A stretch of 64,000 nucleotides of DNA, from positions 1 to 64,000 of the forward strand of contig NZ_JAJNAL010000004.1 in assembly GCF_022271405.1 (NCBI RefSeq). Direction: 5' to 3'. Source of the DNA: Rhodopseudomonas infernalis (GTDB taxonomy: Bacteria > Pseudomonadota > Alphaproteobacteria > Rhizobiales > Xanthobacteraceae). This document shows positions 11,282-19,220 of this stretch, one piece after another. Positions within the stretch are counted from its first letter, which is position 1; every line of letters begins with the position of its first letter. Both the position numbers and the translations under genes were made by a program. The notes below the pieces were generated by a model. The model did no database searches, was not told the origin of the DNA, and worked only from the letters and a program-made list of their open reading frames with translations.

Positions 11282-11426
11282 GGGATAGATCTTTTGGATC
11301 GCGGTCCCCAAGACGCTGCAATTCGTCCTGCTGGGTGAGGTTTACTCATTCGGCGCTGTTCGCGAGATAGCCACAGAGATTGAACGTAGCTGCATCCGCA
11401 GCCTCACAGGCAGGTGGCAGGCTCTG

Positions 11427-12686
11427 ATGGAATTATTTAAGCCCCTCGTCTCGAGTCGAGAACTTCACCCCAATTTTGTCAATACTTTACGCGCGCCGTC
11501 AGCGAGCGTGCGCAAGGTCCTATTGGAGTGGGCAAAAGGCTTTCCGGACCGCGATGGGAAGTTCATCAAGGAATTCCAAACGACATACAATTCGTCCTTT
11601 TGGGAGCTGTATCTCTTCGCCGTCTTGAAAGAAATTGGTATCAAAATCGACTTCGAATTCAATGCTCCGGACTTTGTCGCGGCCGATGAGCCTCTTGCGA
11701 TAGAGGCAACGATTGCAAGCCACGCGCGCGACGACACTCCCGAATGGGAAAAGCGTTTCGAGGACATTGTCGATATGGATGTGTTCGACGCCCAAGCGAA
11801 AGCCGCCATTCGCGCATCCAACGCCTTCTGGGCAAAGTCGAACGCGTACCTGGAGCGTTATTCGAAATTGCCGCATATGGCCGGGCGCTCTTATGTCATC
11901 GCCATATCGAACTACGGCACACCAGACTTCAACTTGCTGGGCGATATTCCAATGCAGCACGTGCTGTATGACAACTTCGACCTTGGTCATTTGACGAAAG
12001 AGAACGGCGCAAGAGTGTCGCTAGGTCTATTCAAGACCGGTGAGTTCGCTCACGTCAGCGCTGTTCTGTATTCTTCCGTTGCGACTTTTGGGAAGGCGCG
12101 GGCGCTTTGCGTCGACGCGAATGAGTTCGTATTTGAGGCGTACCGCATCCGAAACAACATCGAGCCCATTCTTATCAGGGCCCACAAGAAGGACTATGAA
12201 GAATCTCTCACAGACGGTTTGCGTCTGTTCACGAACCCGTACGCGACTACACCGATCAACGTCAATCTTTTCGACGATTGGGGCGTTCGCACGTTTGAGG
12301 CGAACAAGAATGGCGACTTTCTTGTGTCGTGCCATCCGGATGGCGATCTTTGCGCAAGACAGACGTATCAGATGGTGGGGCCGGGAAAGGCCGTAACGCC
12401 AAATATGATCGAGATGCCGGCCTATGTGACGCATGCCAAAACGGCACGTATTGCGGCTGGCTTGTCGCAGAATGCCCTCGCGGCGATGGTGTCCGAGCGA
12501 TGCGATAGGGGCTTTGAGTTCGATAAGGCTCTCGTAAAGCATATCGAGGCCTGTAAGCCGTTGTCCTTCATCGAGATTGAAAATTATGTAAGCGCGCTTC
12601 TGTCTCTGCCGCAGACGTCCTGCGTTCCAGATATAGTCTTCAGCCTTCGGAAGAGGCCGCGCCCTCCAGCGCGGGGGTTCCGATGA
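11427..12686 (+). CDS. putative nuclease-fold protein with C-terminal HTH
   Basis: A 419-residue protein not assignable to a named family. Near the N-terminus, FWELYLF (residues 58-64), APDF (80-83) and IEAT (92-95) are arranged like the E...PD...ExK core of PD-(D/E)xK endonucleases, with Thr in place of the usual Lys. The segment AARIAAGLSQNALAAMV-like (about residues 345-362, written here approximately) has XRE helix-turn-helix character, with a GLSQNALAAMV core. Base composition is lower in GC than in flanking core genes, and it is the largest gene inside the segment bracketed by the coxE repeats. A restriction-like or defence role is a guess from fold and context; a DNA-binding regulator is the alternative. 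Coding status is well supported by length and composition. Confidence 0.6.
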   Translation: MELFKPLVSSRELHPNFVNTLRAPSASVRKVLLEWAKGFPDRDGKFIKEFQTTYNSSFWELYLFAVLKEIGIKIDFEFNAPDFVAADEPLAIEATIASHARDDTPEWEKRFEDIVDMDVFDAQAKAAIRASNAFWAKSNAYLERYSKLPHMAGRSYVIAISNYGTPDFNLLGDIPMQHVLYDNFDLGHLTKENGARVSLGLFKTGEFAHVSAVLYSSVATFGKARALCVDANEFVFEAYRIRNNIEPILIRAHKKDYEESLTDGLRLFTNPYATTPINVNLFDDWGVRTFEANKNGDFLVSCHPDGDLCARQTYQMVGPGKAVTPNMIEMPAYVTHAKTARIAAGLSQNALAAMVSERCDRGFEFDKALVKHIEACKPLSFIEIENYVSALLSLPQTSCVPDIVFSLRKRPRPPARGFR

Positions 12687-12755
12687 CGGCGATAAATTTC
12701 GTGATTTGAAGACAGGGACTTGGTCCTTACGACGAGCAGGGAGCTTGTAAGCAAT

Positions 12756-13495
12756 ACGAAATCCTGCGCAACGCGCCGCTGGCGCGGCTGGAGCGGCGCC
12801 AGGTCGAGCAGATGAAGGCACTGATCCGCGCCATCGCCCGGCGGCTGCGCGAGCGCTATTCCAAGCCGCGCAAGCGCCAGCGCCGCGGCCATCTCGACGT
12901 CCGCCGCACCATCCGCAATAACGCCGCGTGGGGCAGCGTGCCGTTCCTCACCGCGTGGAAGCGCCGCCATCGCGACCGTCCGAAGATCGTGGCGATCTGC
13001 GACGTGTCAGGCTCGGTGGCGCAGGTCTCCGACTTCTTCCTGCTGCTGATCCACAGCCTGCACGAAGTGGTCGACGACGTCCGCTCGTTCGCATTCTCCG
13101 GCCACCTGATCGAAGTCAGCGACATCCTCGACCGTCAGGAGCCGGAAACGGCGATGCGCGAGATCATGTCCAAGGTCGGGTTCGGCTCGTCCGATTACGG
13201 CAATTCCTTCGCCGATTTCGAAAAGCGCTATTTGCGCAGCGTCACGCCGAAAACCACCGTGATCGTGCTCGGCGACGCCCGCACCAACAATCTCGACCCG
13301 CGCACCGATTTGCTGCGCCAGATCTCCGACCGCGCCAAGCGCGTGGTCTGGCTCAATCCCGAAGGCCGCATGGGCTGGGGCTGGGGCGACAGCGAAATGC
13401 CCCGCTACGCGCCGTTCTGCAACGTCGTCCGCCAATGCGCGACGGCCAAGCAGCTGGAGCGCGCGGTGTCGGATATCGTGGCGTCGTATCAGTAG
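12756..13495 (+). pseudogene. duplicated 3' fragment of the coxE-like VWA gene
   Basis: Corresponds to 9128-9867, the C-terminal ~245 residues of the CoxE-like protein, including the whole VWA domain with its MIDAS (CDVSGSVAQ). The first internal ATG is at 12812 and would give 227 residues. There is no trace of the N-terminal half upstream, so this is a truncated copy. Nonsynonymous differences include KNAAW to NNAAW and PEAAM to PETAM. The downstream hairpin at 13511-13539 may be the original coxE terminator, which would make this the ancestral 3' end and the upstream copy the acquired one. Whether a VWA-only peptide is made is unknown. Confidence 0.85.
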
Positions 13496-13498
13496 GGG
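12756..13498 (+). repeat. 743-bp direct repeat, copy 2
   Basis: Second copy of the repeat at 9128-9870. The homology starts abruptly at ACGAAATCC and ends after the stop codon plus three G residues. Confidence 0.95.
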
Positions 13499-13510
13499 TG
13501 TCGCTTCGTG

Positions 13511-13539
13511 GAGCGCTTCGTCGATTGATCGAAGCGCTC
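13511..13539. terminator. hairpin between convergent genes
   Basis: A perfect 10-bp stem GAGCGCTTCG / CGAAGCGCTC with a 9-nt loop, placed between the end of the coxE copy (+) and the end of the GGDEF-EAL gene (-). No long T-run is present, so efficiency is uncertain. Confidence 0.55.
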
Positions 13540-13574
13540 TGGCTCGGTCGAGGCGTGGTTGAAGAGGCCACGAT

Positions 13575-15752
13575 CTAAGACGCGGGCTTGGCCACGGGCA
13601 GGAACTTCTGCTCGAATTCGCGTGCCGTGACCGGTTTGCCGAAGAGATAACCCTGTGCCTGCGGACAGTTGTTCTCCTTCAGGAAATCGAGCTGAGCCTG
13701 GGTCTCGACGCCCTCGGCGATGACTTCCACGCCGAAGCTCTTTCCCAGATAGAGGATCGCGTTCACCACCGCGGCGTTTTCCGGGTCGGAGTTAACGTTG
13801 CGCAGGAAGCCTCGGTCGATCTTCAGGCGCGAGACCGGGTAGCGTTTGAGCAGGCTCAGCGATGCGAAACCGGTTCCATAGTCGTCGAATGCGAGACCGA
13901 CACCAAGGGCGCGAAGATCGTCGAGCAGCTTCTGGGTCCCGGGCTCGTTGCGCAGGAAGACGTTTTCGACGATCTCAAGCTCCAGCGCCTCGGCCGGCAA
14001 GGCGGCTTCGGCGAGAACCCTACGCACGGCTGCAAGCAGCCCGGCATAGCGAATCTGCGCCTCGAACAGATTGACGCCGATGCGGAAGCCGGGGGCCCGT
14101 GAGCGCCACCTTGCGGCTTGCATGCACGCTGTACGAAGAATCCACTCTCCAATCTCGGGGGCGGATGCCTTGTTGGCCAGGACATCGATAAACGAAGCCG
14201 GAGTCAGCAAGCCACGTTCGGGATGGTTCCACCGGAGCAGCGCTTCGGCGCCGGTGAGGCCCCCGTCGATCGTCGAGACCTGCGGCTGATAGAACAGTTC
14301 GAATTCACCTCTCACGAAGGCCTGTTTGAGCTCCTGCTCGAAAGTCCGTCGCGCAACCGCATATTCGCGCAATGCCGGAGCGAAAAATTCATACCGCCCT
14401 TTTCCGGCGGCTTTGGCCCGATAGAGCGCGAGGTCGGCAGCCCCCAGCAATTCCTCGGGGCGCTGGCTGTGCTGCGGGGCGAGGGCGACGCCGATGCTGA
14501 CGCTCACCTCGATGCGCTTGCCGACAAACTCATAAGGCTCGGAGATGGCCGACACGAGGTCGGTCGCGACTCTCCTGGCTTCGCGCTCATCATTCCCCGG
14601 CAGCAGCGCGACAAACTCGTCGCCCCCCAGCCGGGCCACCATGGTCGCGTGCCTGCAGGTTGCCTTGAGACGCACGGAGACCTCTTTCAACACGGCATCG
14701 CCGGCCGCATGCCCGAGCGTGTCGTTGACCTCCTTGAAGCCATCGAGATCGAGAAGAAGAACGGTGGATGCCTTGCCGGCCGCCAGCGCGTCTCCCAGGC
14801 ATTGCCTCCAGACACCGCGATTGGGAAGGTCCGTGAGCGGGTCAAGCGAGGCAAGCCGGAACAGGCGCTCCTCGTTCTGCCGCCGTTCGGTGAGGTCTCG
14901 AACGATGGCACCGACGCTGGTCGTGTTGCCTTCCTGCCAGGTCGAGAGCGAGAACTCCGCCGGGAATTCGCTGCCGTCCTTTCTGAGGCCAGACAGTTCG
15001 ATCGTCCGATCGGAGAGTTCCATCTTCTCTCCGTGACGTAGCCGGTCGAGTTCGGCCTCGTAGATGCCCAGCCAGCTATCGGGGACGATGATCTCGCCAG
15101 GATGATTGACCATCTCGTCCGCGGTGTAGCCGAAAAGCCGTTCGGCCGACCTGTTCCAGAAAGTGACCTCTCCTTCGGAATTGGAGCAGATGATGGCATC
15201 GGGCGATGTGGCGGCTATGTTCTCGAAGCGAGCCTGGCTGACCGTTCTGATATAATCCAGCCTGCGCGCATCCATGCGGTCCATGACCAGAGCCGCGACG
15301 TCGGTCAGATTTCGTCGGTCTTCAGCGGTGAAGCTCTTCCTCGGCTCGGTATCGATCAGACAGACCGTGCCGATCTTCTCCCCGGTCGGGGTTGCCAGCG
15401 GCTTGCCGGCATAGAAGCGGATAAAGGGAGGGCCCAGGACGAGAGGGTTGGACGCAAAACGTCGATCATTGGTGGAATCGAGGATCACGAAGATATCGTC
15501 CTGCATGATCGCGTGCGTGCAGAAGGATATCTCGCGGCTCGTATCACAGACATCGAAGCCGATATGGGCCTTGAAGAACTGGCGATCCCGATCGAGGAGC
15601 GAGACAAGCACGATCGGCACGTCGAACAATCGTGCGGCTAGCCTGGCCAGGCGATCGAAGTCCTCTTCCGCCGGCGTGTCGAGCAAACGATACTCGTTCA
15701 ACGCCTTCAGGCGGATCTCTTCATTGTCCGGTATTGGGTAGGGCGTCGCCAA
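13575..15752 (-). CDS. GAF-PAS-GGDEF-EAL cyclic-di-GMP protein
   Basis: A 725-residue cytoplasmic signalling protein with no transmembrane segment. In order: GAF domain (about residues 20-165, with FCTHAI), PAS (about 170-290, NRSAERLFGY), GGDEF (about 300-455) and EAL (about 470-715). The cyclase active site is intact (ARLGGDEFVAL), and the phosphodiesterase signatures are also intact (EALLRWNHP, ELEIVENVF, DDYGTGFASL, AEGVET). It could therefore synthesise or degrade c-di-GMP; which dominates cannot be read from sequence. The gene is monocistronic and convergent with the duplicated coxE fragment; the 5' side borders an accessory patch. Confidence 0.95.
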   Translation of the reverse strand: MATPYPIPDNEEIRLKALNEYRLLDTPAEEDFDRLARLAARLFDVPIVLVSLLDRDRQFFKAHIGFDVCDTSREISFCTHAIMQDDIFVILDSTNDRRFASNPLVLGPPFIRFYAGKPLATPTGEKIGTVCLIDTEPRKSFTAEDRRNLTDVAALVMDRMDARRLDYIRTVSQARFENIAATSPDAIICSNSEGEVTFWNRSAERLFGYTADEMVNHPGEIIVPDSWLGIYEAELDRLRHGEKMELSDRTIELSGLRKDGSEFPAEFSLSTWQEGNTTSVGAIVRDLTERRQNEERLFRLASLDPLTDLPNRGVWRQCLGDALAAGKASTVLLLDLDGFKEVNDTLGHAAGDAVLKEVSVRLKATCRHATMVARLGGDEFVALLPGNDEREARRVATDLVSAISEPYEFVGKRIEVSVSIGVALAPQHSQRPEELLGAADLALYRAKAAGKGRYEFFAPALREYAVARRTFEQELKQAFVRGEFELFYQPQVSTIDGGLTGAEALLRWNHPERGLLTPASFIDVLANKASAPEIGEWILRTACMQAARWRSRAPGFRIGVNLFEAQIRYAGLLAAVRRVLAEAALPAEALELEIVENVFLRNEPGTQKLLDDLRALGVGLAFDDYGTGFASLSLLKRYPVSRLKIDRGFLRNVNSDPENAAVVNAILYLGKSFGVEVIAEGVETQAQLDFLKENNCPQAQGYLFGKPVTAREFEQKFLPVAKPAS

Positions 15753-15886
15753 GCCCGTTTCTCCTCGATCCCTCCGGCATTCTCTCCACCGGTCCGATGA
15801 AGACTGAAACGCACGAAAATGAGATTTGTTGTCAAGCGGACGAGAAGTCTGCCTTACAAGATTAGCCGAACGTTATGAAGCCCGGC

Positions 15887-16093
15887 TTAACCGTTTGAAC
15901 GCAGGCCCCGACGACGCCGCTCGACCGTCATCTCGGCGCTCTGCTCCCGCTCAAACTCTTTGCGCTCCCGAAGGTAGCCGAGACAGGAACTGATCGCGCA
16001 CGGCATGAAGATGCCCGAACCGCCAGCACCGTTCGCCTCGATCGCGGCCGGATCGAAGCTGGTGCTCGCCTCGATCGCGCTCGTCATCACCAT
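15887..16093 (-). CDS. small hypothetical protein, possibly truncated
   Basis: A 68-residue frame (MVMTSAIEAS...) with an Arg/Glu-rich C-terminus. The same frame stays open upstream to about 16135 and encodes protein-like sequence (KVRYEQGKIIDL), ending a few bases before the left inverted repeat of the element at 16143-16310. The real gene may have lost its 5' end there. No family was recognised. Confidence 0.3.
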   Translation of the reverse strand: MVMTSAIEASTSFDPAAIEANGAGGSGIFMPCAISSCLGYLRERKEFEREQSAEMTVERRRRGLRSNG

Positions 16094-16142
16094 CAGATCG
16101 ATGATCTTGCCTTGTTCATATCGAACTTTCGATCACATCCAT

Positions 16143-16310
16143 GTTCGCAGTTTTATTCTGAATGGCGCGCCAGATAGTAGCGCCGGAACCGGCGCGGGTC
16201 GTCGGGCACAGCGCCCCCCGAACAGGTCATCGCAGGGACAAGCCGTCCCGGTGGCCGGTTTTCGTAATGCTGTCAGCAGCTGGCGCGCCATTCAGAACAA
16301 AACTGCGAAC
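16143..16310. mobile_element. MITE-like element with 31-bp terminal inverted repeats
   Basis: The left end at 16143-16173 and right end at 16280-16310 are reverse complements with one mismatch in 31 (GTTCGCAGTTTT...GGCGCGCCAG). The 106-bp interior has further hairpins, GCGCCGG-AA-CCGGCGC and GGGAC-AAGCC-GTCCC. No coding capacity fits inside. I see no obvious target-site duplication. A non-autonomous transposable element or a large structured terminator for the neighbouring minus-strand operon are both possible. Confidence 0.7.
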
Positions 16311-16398
16311 TCATATGTTATTGAAATTGCGTTACGATCTCATCGGTCAGCCTGAGGATATCAATCGCTCGATATCACCGCGGCGTTTACCCAGGACG

Positions 16399-17628
16399 CT
16401 AGTTCTTGATGGTAAGCCCTCCCCGAACATCGCGGACCCGCGTTCCGTTGCCCGGCAGGAGGCCGTCACGATAAGTGGCGCTCAGCGCAAATACACCGGC
16501 ATCGTCGAGATTGTATGTCGCGTCGGCCTGGAAATAGCGAATATCCTTGTCCGCGTCGCCGCGGGCAAAGCTCGACAGATAGCGATACTGAACACCGAAG
16601 ACGAAGTTTCGCAGGTAGCCATCCGCGAAGAAAATGTCGGCTCGCAGGATCGGCCCTCCGCGGGTGTAGAAATCTCCGGTATGAAGATTCGTGAGCGGAC
16701 CGGCGTTCACGACCTTTTCCGATTCGACCCGAAGAATCGGTTGCCAGCGGAACTGCATCGGCGTGCCGAAGACCCTCGGCGCGACGCCGATGGCCCACTC
16801 GAGCTTGTACGGTTGCCATTCGGCGAATGCGCCGCCGATCCGGCTCTCCCCTCTGGAGTCGGTTTTCCAGTAACCGCCGTAGCGGACGTACTGCGAGGGG
16901 AAGAGTGAACCCGGCGCCTGTTCGATTTCCGTTTCACCGATGAATTTGAAAGCCAAGTAGTCGGTATCGGCTTTCTTGTTGGATCGGTTGCGGGTCTGAT
17001 CGAATTCGAAGCCCGGTGCCCACAGCATGCGGGTGACGCCGAGATCCTGAAGCGGATTGTCGGAATCCGCCGACAGAGACAGCACGTTCCAGCCGATCAG
17101 GGCGCCTTTGCCGGAGAGCACACCGTTACGCTTCTCATAGTCTTCGGTGTAGCTGAACTGGGTGCCGTTTGCGCGCTCGCGCGGGGCAATCGGATTCAAC
17201 AGCGAATAGGTTGAGTAGGCATCGCGGAACAGGACGGGCAACGATACGGCCGTCGGCTTGACGTAGCGCCTCTTGACCTCTTCTGCCGACACGGCCTGCG
17301 GACGCTCGGGTGTAGGGGCGCTGGCAATGTCTCTGAGGTCGACGACAATGCGGTCGGCCCGATCCTTCTTCGCCTGCTGGGAGAGCGCAATCGATTTGGC
17401 GAGCGCTGCTGGATTGCCGGCCTTACCCAGGCACTTGTCATCGAACTTTGCAAATTCTGGATCGGCGATGTTGTCCGCGAGCGCCTTAAATTTCTCAGGC
17501 GGGATCACATTCCGTCCAGCCAGCCGCACGCTGCATTTCGCGAACACATCGTCCTTCGCAGCAAAGACCGGCGTCGCCGCGAAATAGACAAGCGTGATCG
17601 CACTCCACAATGATCCAAGCTTGCTCAT
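16399..17628 (-). CDS. secreted barrel-like protein of unknown function
   Basis: A 409-residue protein with a signal peptide (MSKLGSLWSA, hydrophobic core, cleavage near PVFAAKD). Residues ~25-130 form a Lys/Ala-rich globular part with two Cys. From about residue 140 the sequence alternates polar and aromatic residues in strand-like segments (YVRYGGYWKT, FVFGVQYRYLSSF, ADATYNLDDAGVFALSATYRDG), which suggests an outer-membrane or periplasmic beta-barrel. It does not end in an aromatic residue, so insertion into the outer membrane is not certain. Its ATG overlaps the stop of the carrier-protein-like gene (ATGA), so the two are coupled. I do not recognise the family. Confidence 0.75.
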   Translation of the reverse strand: MSKLGSLWSAITLVYFAATPVFAAKDDVFAKCSVRLAGRNVIPPEKFKALADNIADPEFAKFDDKCLGKAGNPAALAKSIALSQQAKKDRADRIVVDLRDIASAPTPERPQAVSAEEVKRRYVKPTAVSLPVLFRDAYSTYSLLNPIAPRERANGTQFSYTEDYEKRNGVLSGKGALIGWNVLSLSADSDNPLQDLGVTRMLWAPGFEFDQTRNRSNKKADTDYLAFKFIGETEIEQAPGSLFPSQYVRYGGYWKTDSRGESRIGGAFAEWQPYKLEWAIGVAPRVFGTPMQFRWQPILRVESEKVVNAGPLTNLHTGDFYTRGGPILRADIFFADGYLRNFVFGVQYRYLSSFARGDADKDIRYFQADATYNLDDAGVFALSATYRDGLLPGNGTRVRDVRGGLTIKN

Positions 17629-18047
17629 AGGCCAAACGCTTCGTTGATGAGTTCAGCGACGTCGCCGACGGTGTCGGCGCCCTGCATGGCGTTGCGATCC
17701 AGCTTCTTGGGTATCGGATAGCCTGCGCCCGCAAAGCACGCTTCGATGTTGCCGGCGAGTACACGCTTGCCTCCCAGGTCGAATTTGTACTTGTCTGCCA
17801 GGCTGTCGTTTTCGCTGATCTCACTGACTGGAAAGTGGGTGATCCGGCTGAGGCAGATCTTGAGCTGCGCGTAGACCTCCGGTTTCGTGTCGATCGGATC
17901 GTCATGCCTGATCGAGAGGCCCTCAAGCCGTTCGAGGAGGACAGCATTCGTGGGCTGCGCGGCTGCGGGTTTCTTCGCGGTCTTCGTGACTGCTTTTTTT
18001 GCCTTTTTCGTCTTCGAGGCAGCGCGCTTCTTTGCCGTTTTGGCCAT
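17625..18047 (-). CDS. Lys/Ala-rich tail fused to a carrier-protein-like domain
   Basis: A 140-residue protein with two parts. Residues 1-32 are a Lys/Ala repeat (KKRAASKTKKAKKAVTKT) like histone H1-type tails. Residues ~55-140 read like an acyl-carrier-protein fold: helix I, then ITHFPVSEISENDSLAD, KYKFDLGG, and a last helix TVGDVAELINEAF. At the place of the phosphopantetheine-bearing DSL motif there is GGK, so the attachment Ser seems missing. It lies between tiny membrane-protein frames and the barrel-like gene, overlapping the latter by 4 nt. A structural or adaptor role in an envelope system is one reading; the ACP resemblance is by eye only. Confidence 0.65.
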   Translation of the reverse strand: MAKTAKKRAASKTKKAKKAVTKTAKKPAAAQPTNAVLLERLEGLSIRHDDPIDTKPEVYAQLKICLSRITHFPVSEISENDSLADKYKFDLGGKRVLAGNIEACFAGAGYPIPKKLDRNAMQGADTVGDVAELINEAFGL

Positions 18048-18110
18048 CGAAATATCTCCAACATACTTGCATCAAAAAAGGCGAACGCCTGCGTCAACGG
18101 GCGTCAGAAA

Positions 18111-18293
18111 TCATTTCTTCGTTTCAGCAGACTTCTGCTCGCCCTTTGGGGGCGACGCGGTAATGTCCTTCTGAGCCTGATGGGTCACGACGTAGACCGC
18201 GAATGCCATAAAGACGATGGATGCCGCCAGCGCAGTGACGGAAGGGCCGAGTTTGCCGAGTGCTTCGACGAGCTTCGGCAGCTTGTCGATCAC
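18111..18293 (-). CDS. small single-pass membrane protein
   Basis: A 60-residue protein from a GTG at 18293: an amphipathic stretch (DKLPKLVEALGKLGPS), one membrane helix (ALAASIVFMAFAVYVVT) and a Lys-rich tail. It ends 63 nt before the carrier-like gene on the same strand. The frame is open upstream for 13 more codons to the TAG that ends the 40-codon frame at 18330-18452, so the two may be halves of one two-helix protein split by a nonsense mutation. No strong ribosome-binding site is seen for the GTG. Confidence 0.5.
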   Translation of the reverse strand: MIDKLPKLVEALGKLGPSVTALAASIVFMAFAVYVVTHQAQKDITASPPKGEQKSAETKK

Positions 18294-18329
18294 CGCTATC
18301 GGGTCGAGGCTTTCGGCAGTAACTGTCTT

Positions 18330-18452
18330 CTAATTTACTGAGACACGCCGCTGGGCGCGTCGATCTGTTTTTGTTGCATAGACGAAGAAGAGATAGGCAA
18401 CGGTCGAAAATACGAGACTAAGTCCGACAATAAATTCAGTGAATGTAATCAT
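18330..18452 (-). CDS. 40-residue membrane peptide, first gene of the operon
   Basis: ATG at 18452 with a GGAG ribosome-binding site about 8 nt upstream. The 40 residues consist almost entirely of one membrane helix (FIVGLSLVFSTVAYLFFVYA) followed by a basic tail (TKTDRRAQRR). The TAG stop is in the same reading frame as the next small membrane gene, 13 codons upstream of that gene's GTG. The topology would be N-out or hairpin with the next frame if read through. Confidence 0.5.
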   Translation of the reverse strand: MITFTEFIVGLSLVFSTVAYLFFVYATKTDRRAQRRVSVN

Positions 18453-18615
18453 CGAACGCTCCACGCTCGGTGTCACGAGACCATCCTATGCGCGAAAATG
18501 GGAGGTCCGCAACCTTTATTCAAAAGGAATGTTATCCTCAGTTACTCAGGGCGCCGCTCCGGTCGCCGGCTAGAACCGCCGGCGCACTACTTCCATTCAA
18601 ATCCCGCACCAGGCG

Positions 18616-19165
18616 TACCGGACGCTGGACGAGATCGTTCTGACTAACCTCAGGCAGCGCGTACTGGCTCCCCGACCGGATCGCCGATCTTCTGAAGTCG
18701 CCGATGGAGCGGCAAGCAACCAAGAGCGAGTCTGCAAACCGCAGGTTACTCGATCTGCAAGGCGAACTTAGCGATGCCGAAGACTTCCTAAGCGTCTTCA
18801 CCGTTCGATCGAAGACGGCATCGTCGAGCATGACGACGTCCAGCGAGAACGTACTACCGCTCTCAGATCGCAGCGCGAACACGCCAAATCGGCGCTGGAC
18901 AATGCCCGTGCGCGATGCGGTACCGCAGCCGTCATCGATCCAGGAAGATCCACGCCGTAGCGCGGCTATGAAATGAAAAGCTCAATGCCGGGGACATCAA
19001 CACCGCGAAGGGCAACATCCACTCGATCATCGATGCCAACGAGGTCGATGATCAGGCCATCCGTATTGTCGGCTGCATGGATATCCTCCAGCCGCCATTG
19101 CCGATAACATACCCAGAACGGGAACGTTGGTGTCTTTGACTTGAATGGCGCGCCCGAAACGATTC
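18616..19165 (+). pseudogene. decayed serine recombinase (C-terminal part)
   Basis: Pieces of the C-terminal region of a large serine recombinase in shifting frames: LDEIVLTNL at about 18628, MERQATKSES then LQGELSDAE in a second frame, RLHRSIEDGIVEHDDVQRE after another shift, and EVDDQAIRIVGCMDILQ near 19036-19090. This is the coiled-coil and tail pattern of such enzymes. The last frame runs into the tRNA-Arg-like sequence, giving WRARNDSN, as is common when a recombinase gene abuts a tRNA attachment site. No N-terminal catalytic domain remains. Confidence 0.7.
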
Positions 19166-19220
19166 GAACCTCCGCCCCAGATGCGTAGTCTGCTGCTCTA
19201 TCCAGCCGAGCTCCGGGCGC
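19146..19220 (-). pseudogene. degenerate tRNA-Arg(ACG), probable attachment-site relic
   Basis: Aligns over its full length with the intact tRNA-Arg at 36310-36386 (about 69 of 77 positions). It keeps the CCA end, the acceptor stem and an anticodon loop with ACG. It has a G-G mismatch closing the anticodon stem, a G-G mismatch in the T stem and a variable loop shortened by 2 nt. It is next to the decayed serine recombinase, so it is best read as an att scar. Confidence 0.75.

Noticed and set aside
18704-18976. A 90-codon + strand gene
   Set aside because: The frame mixes out-of-phase parts of a recombinase relic; the recognisable sequence changes frame within it.
16159-19158. Shared TGAATGGCGCGCC between the MITE-like ends and the tRNA/recombinase scar as an att pair
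   Set aside because: Only about 13 bp are shared and 8 of them are the palindrome GGCGCGCC; too short to argue for site-specific recombination.
19146-19220. A second functional tRNA-Arg
   Set aside because: Anticodon-stem and T-stem mismatches and a 2-nt deletion in the variable loop make function unlikely; kept as a relic.
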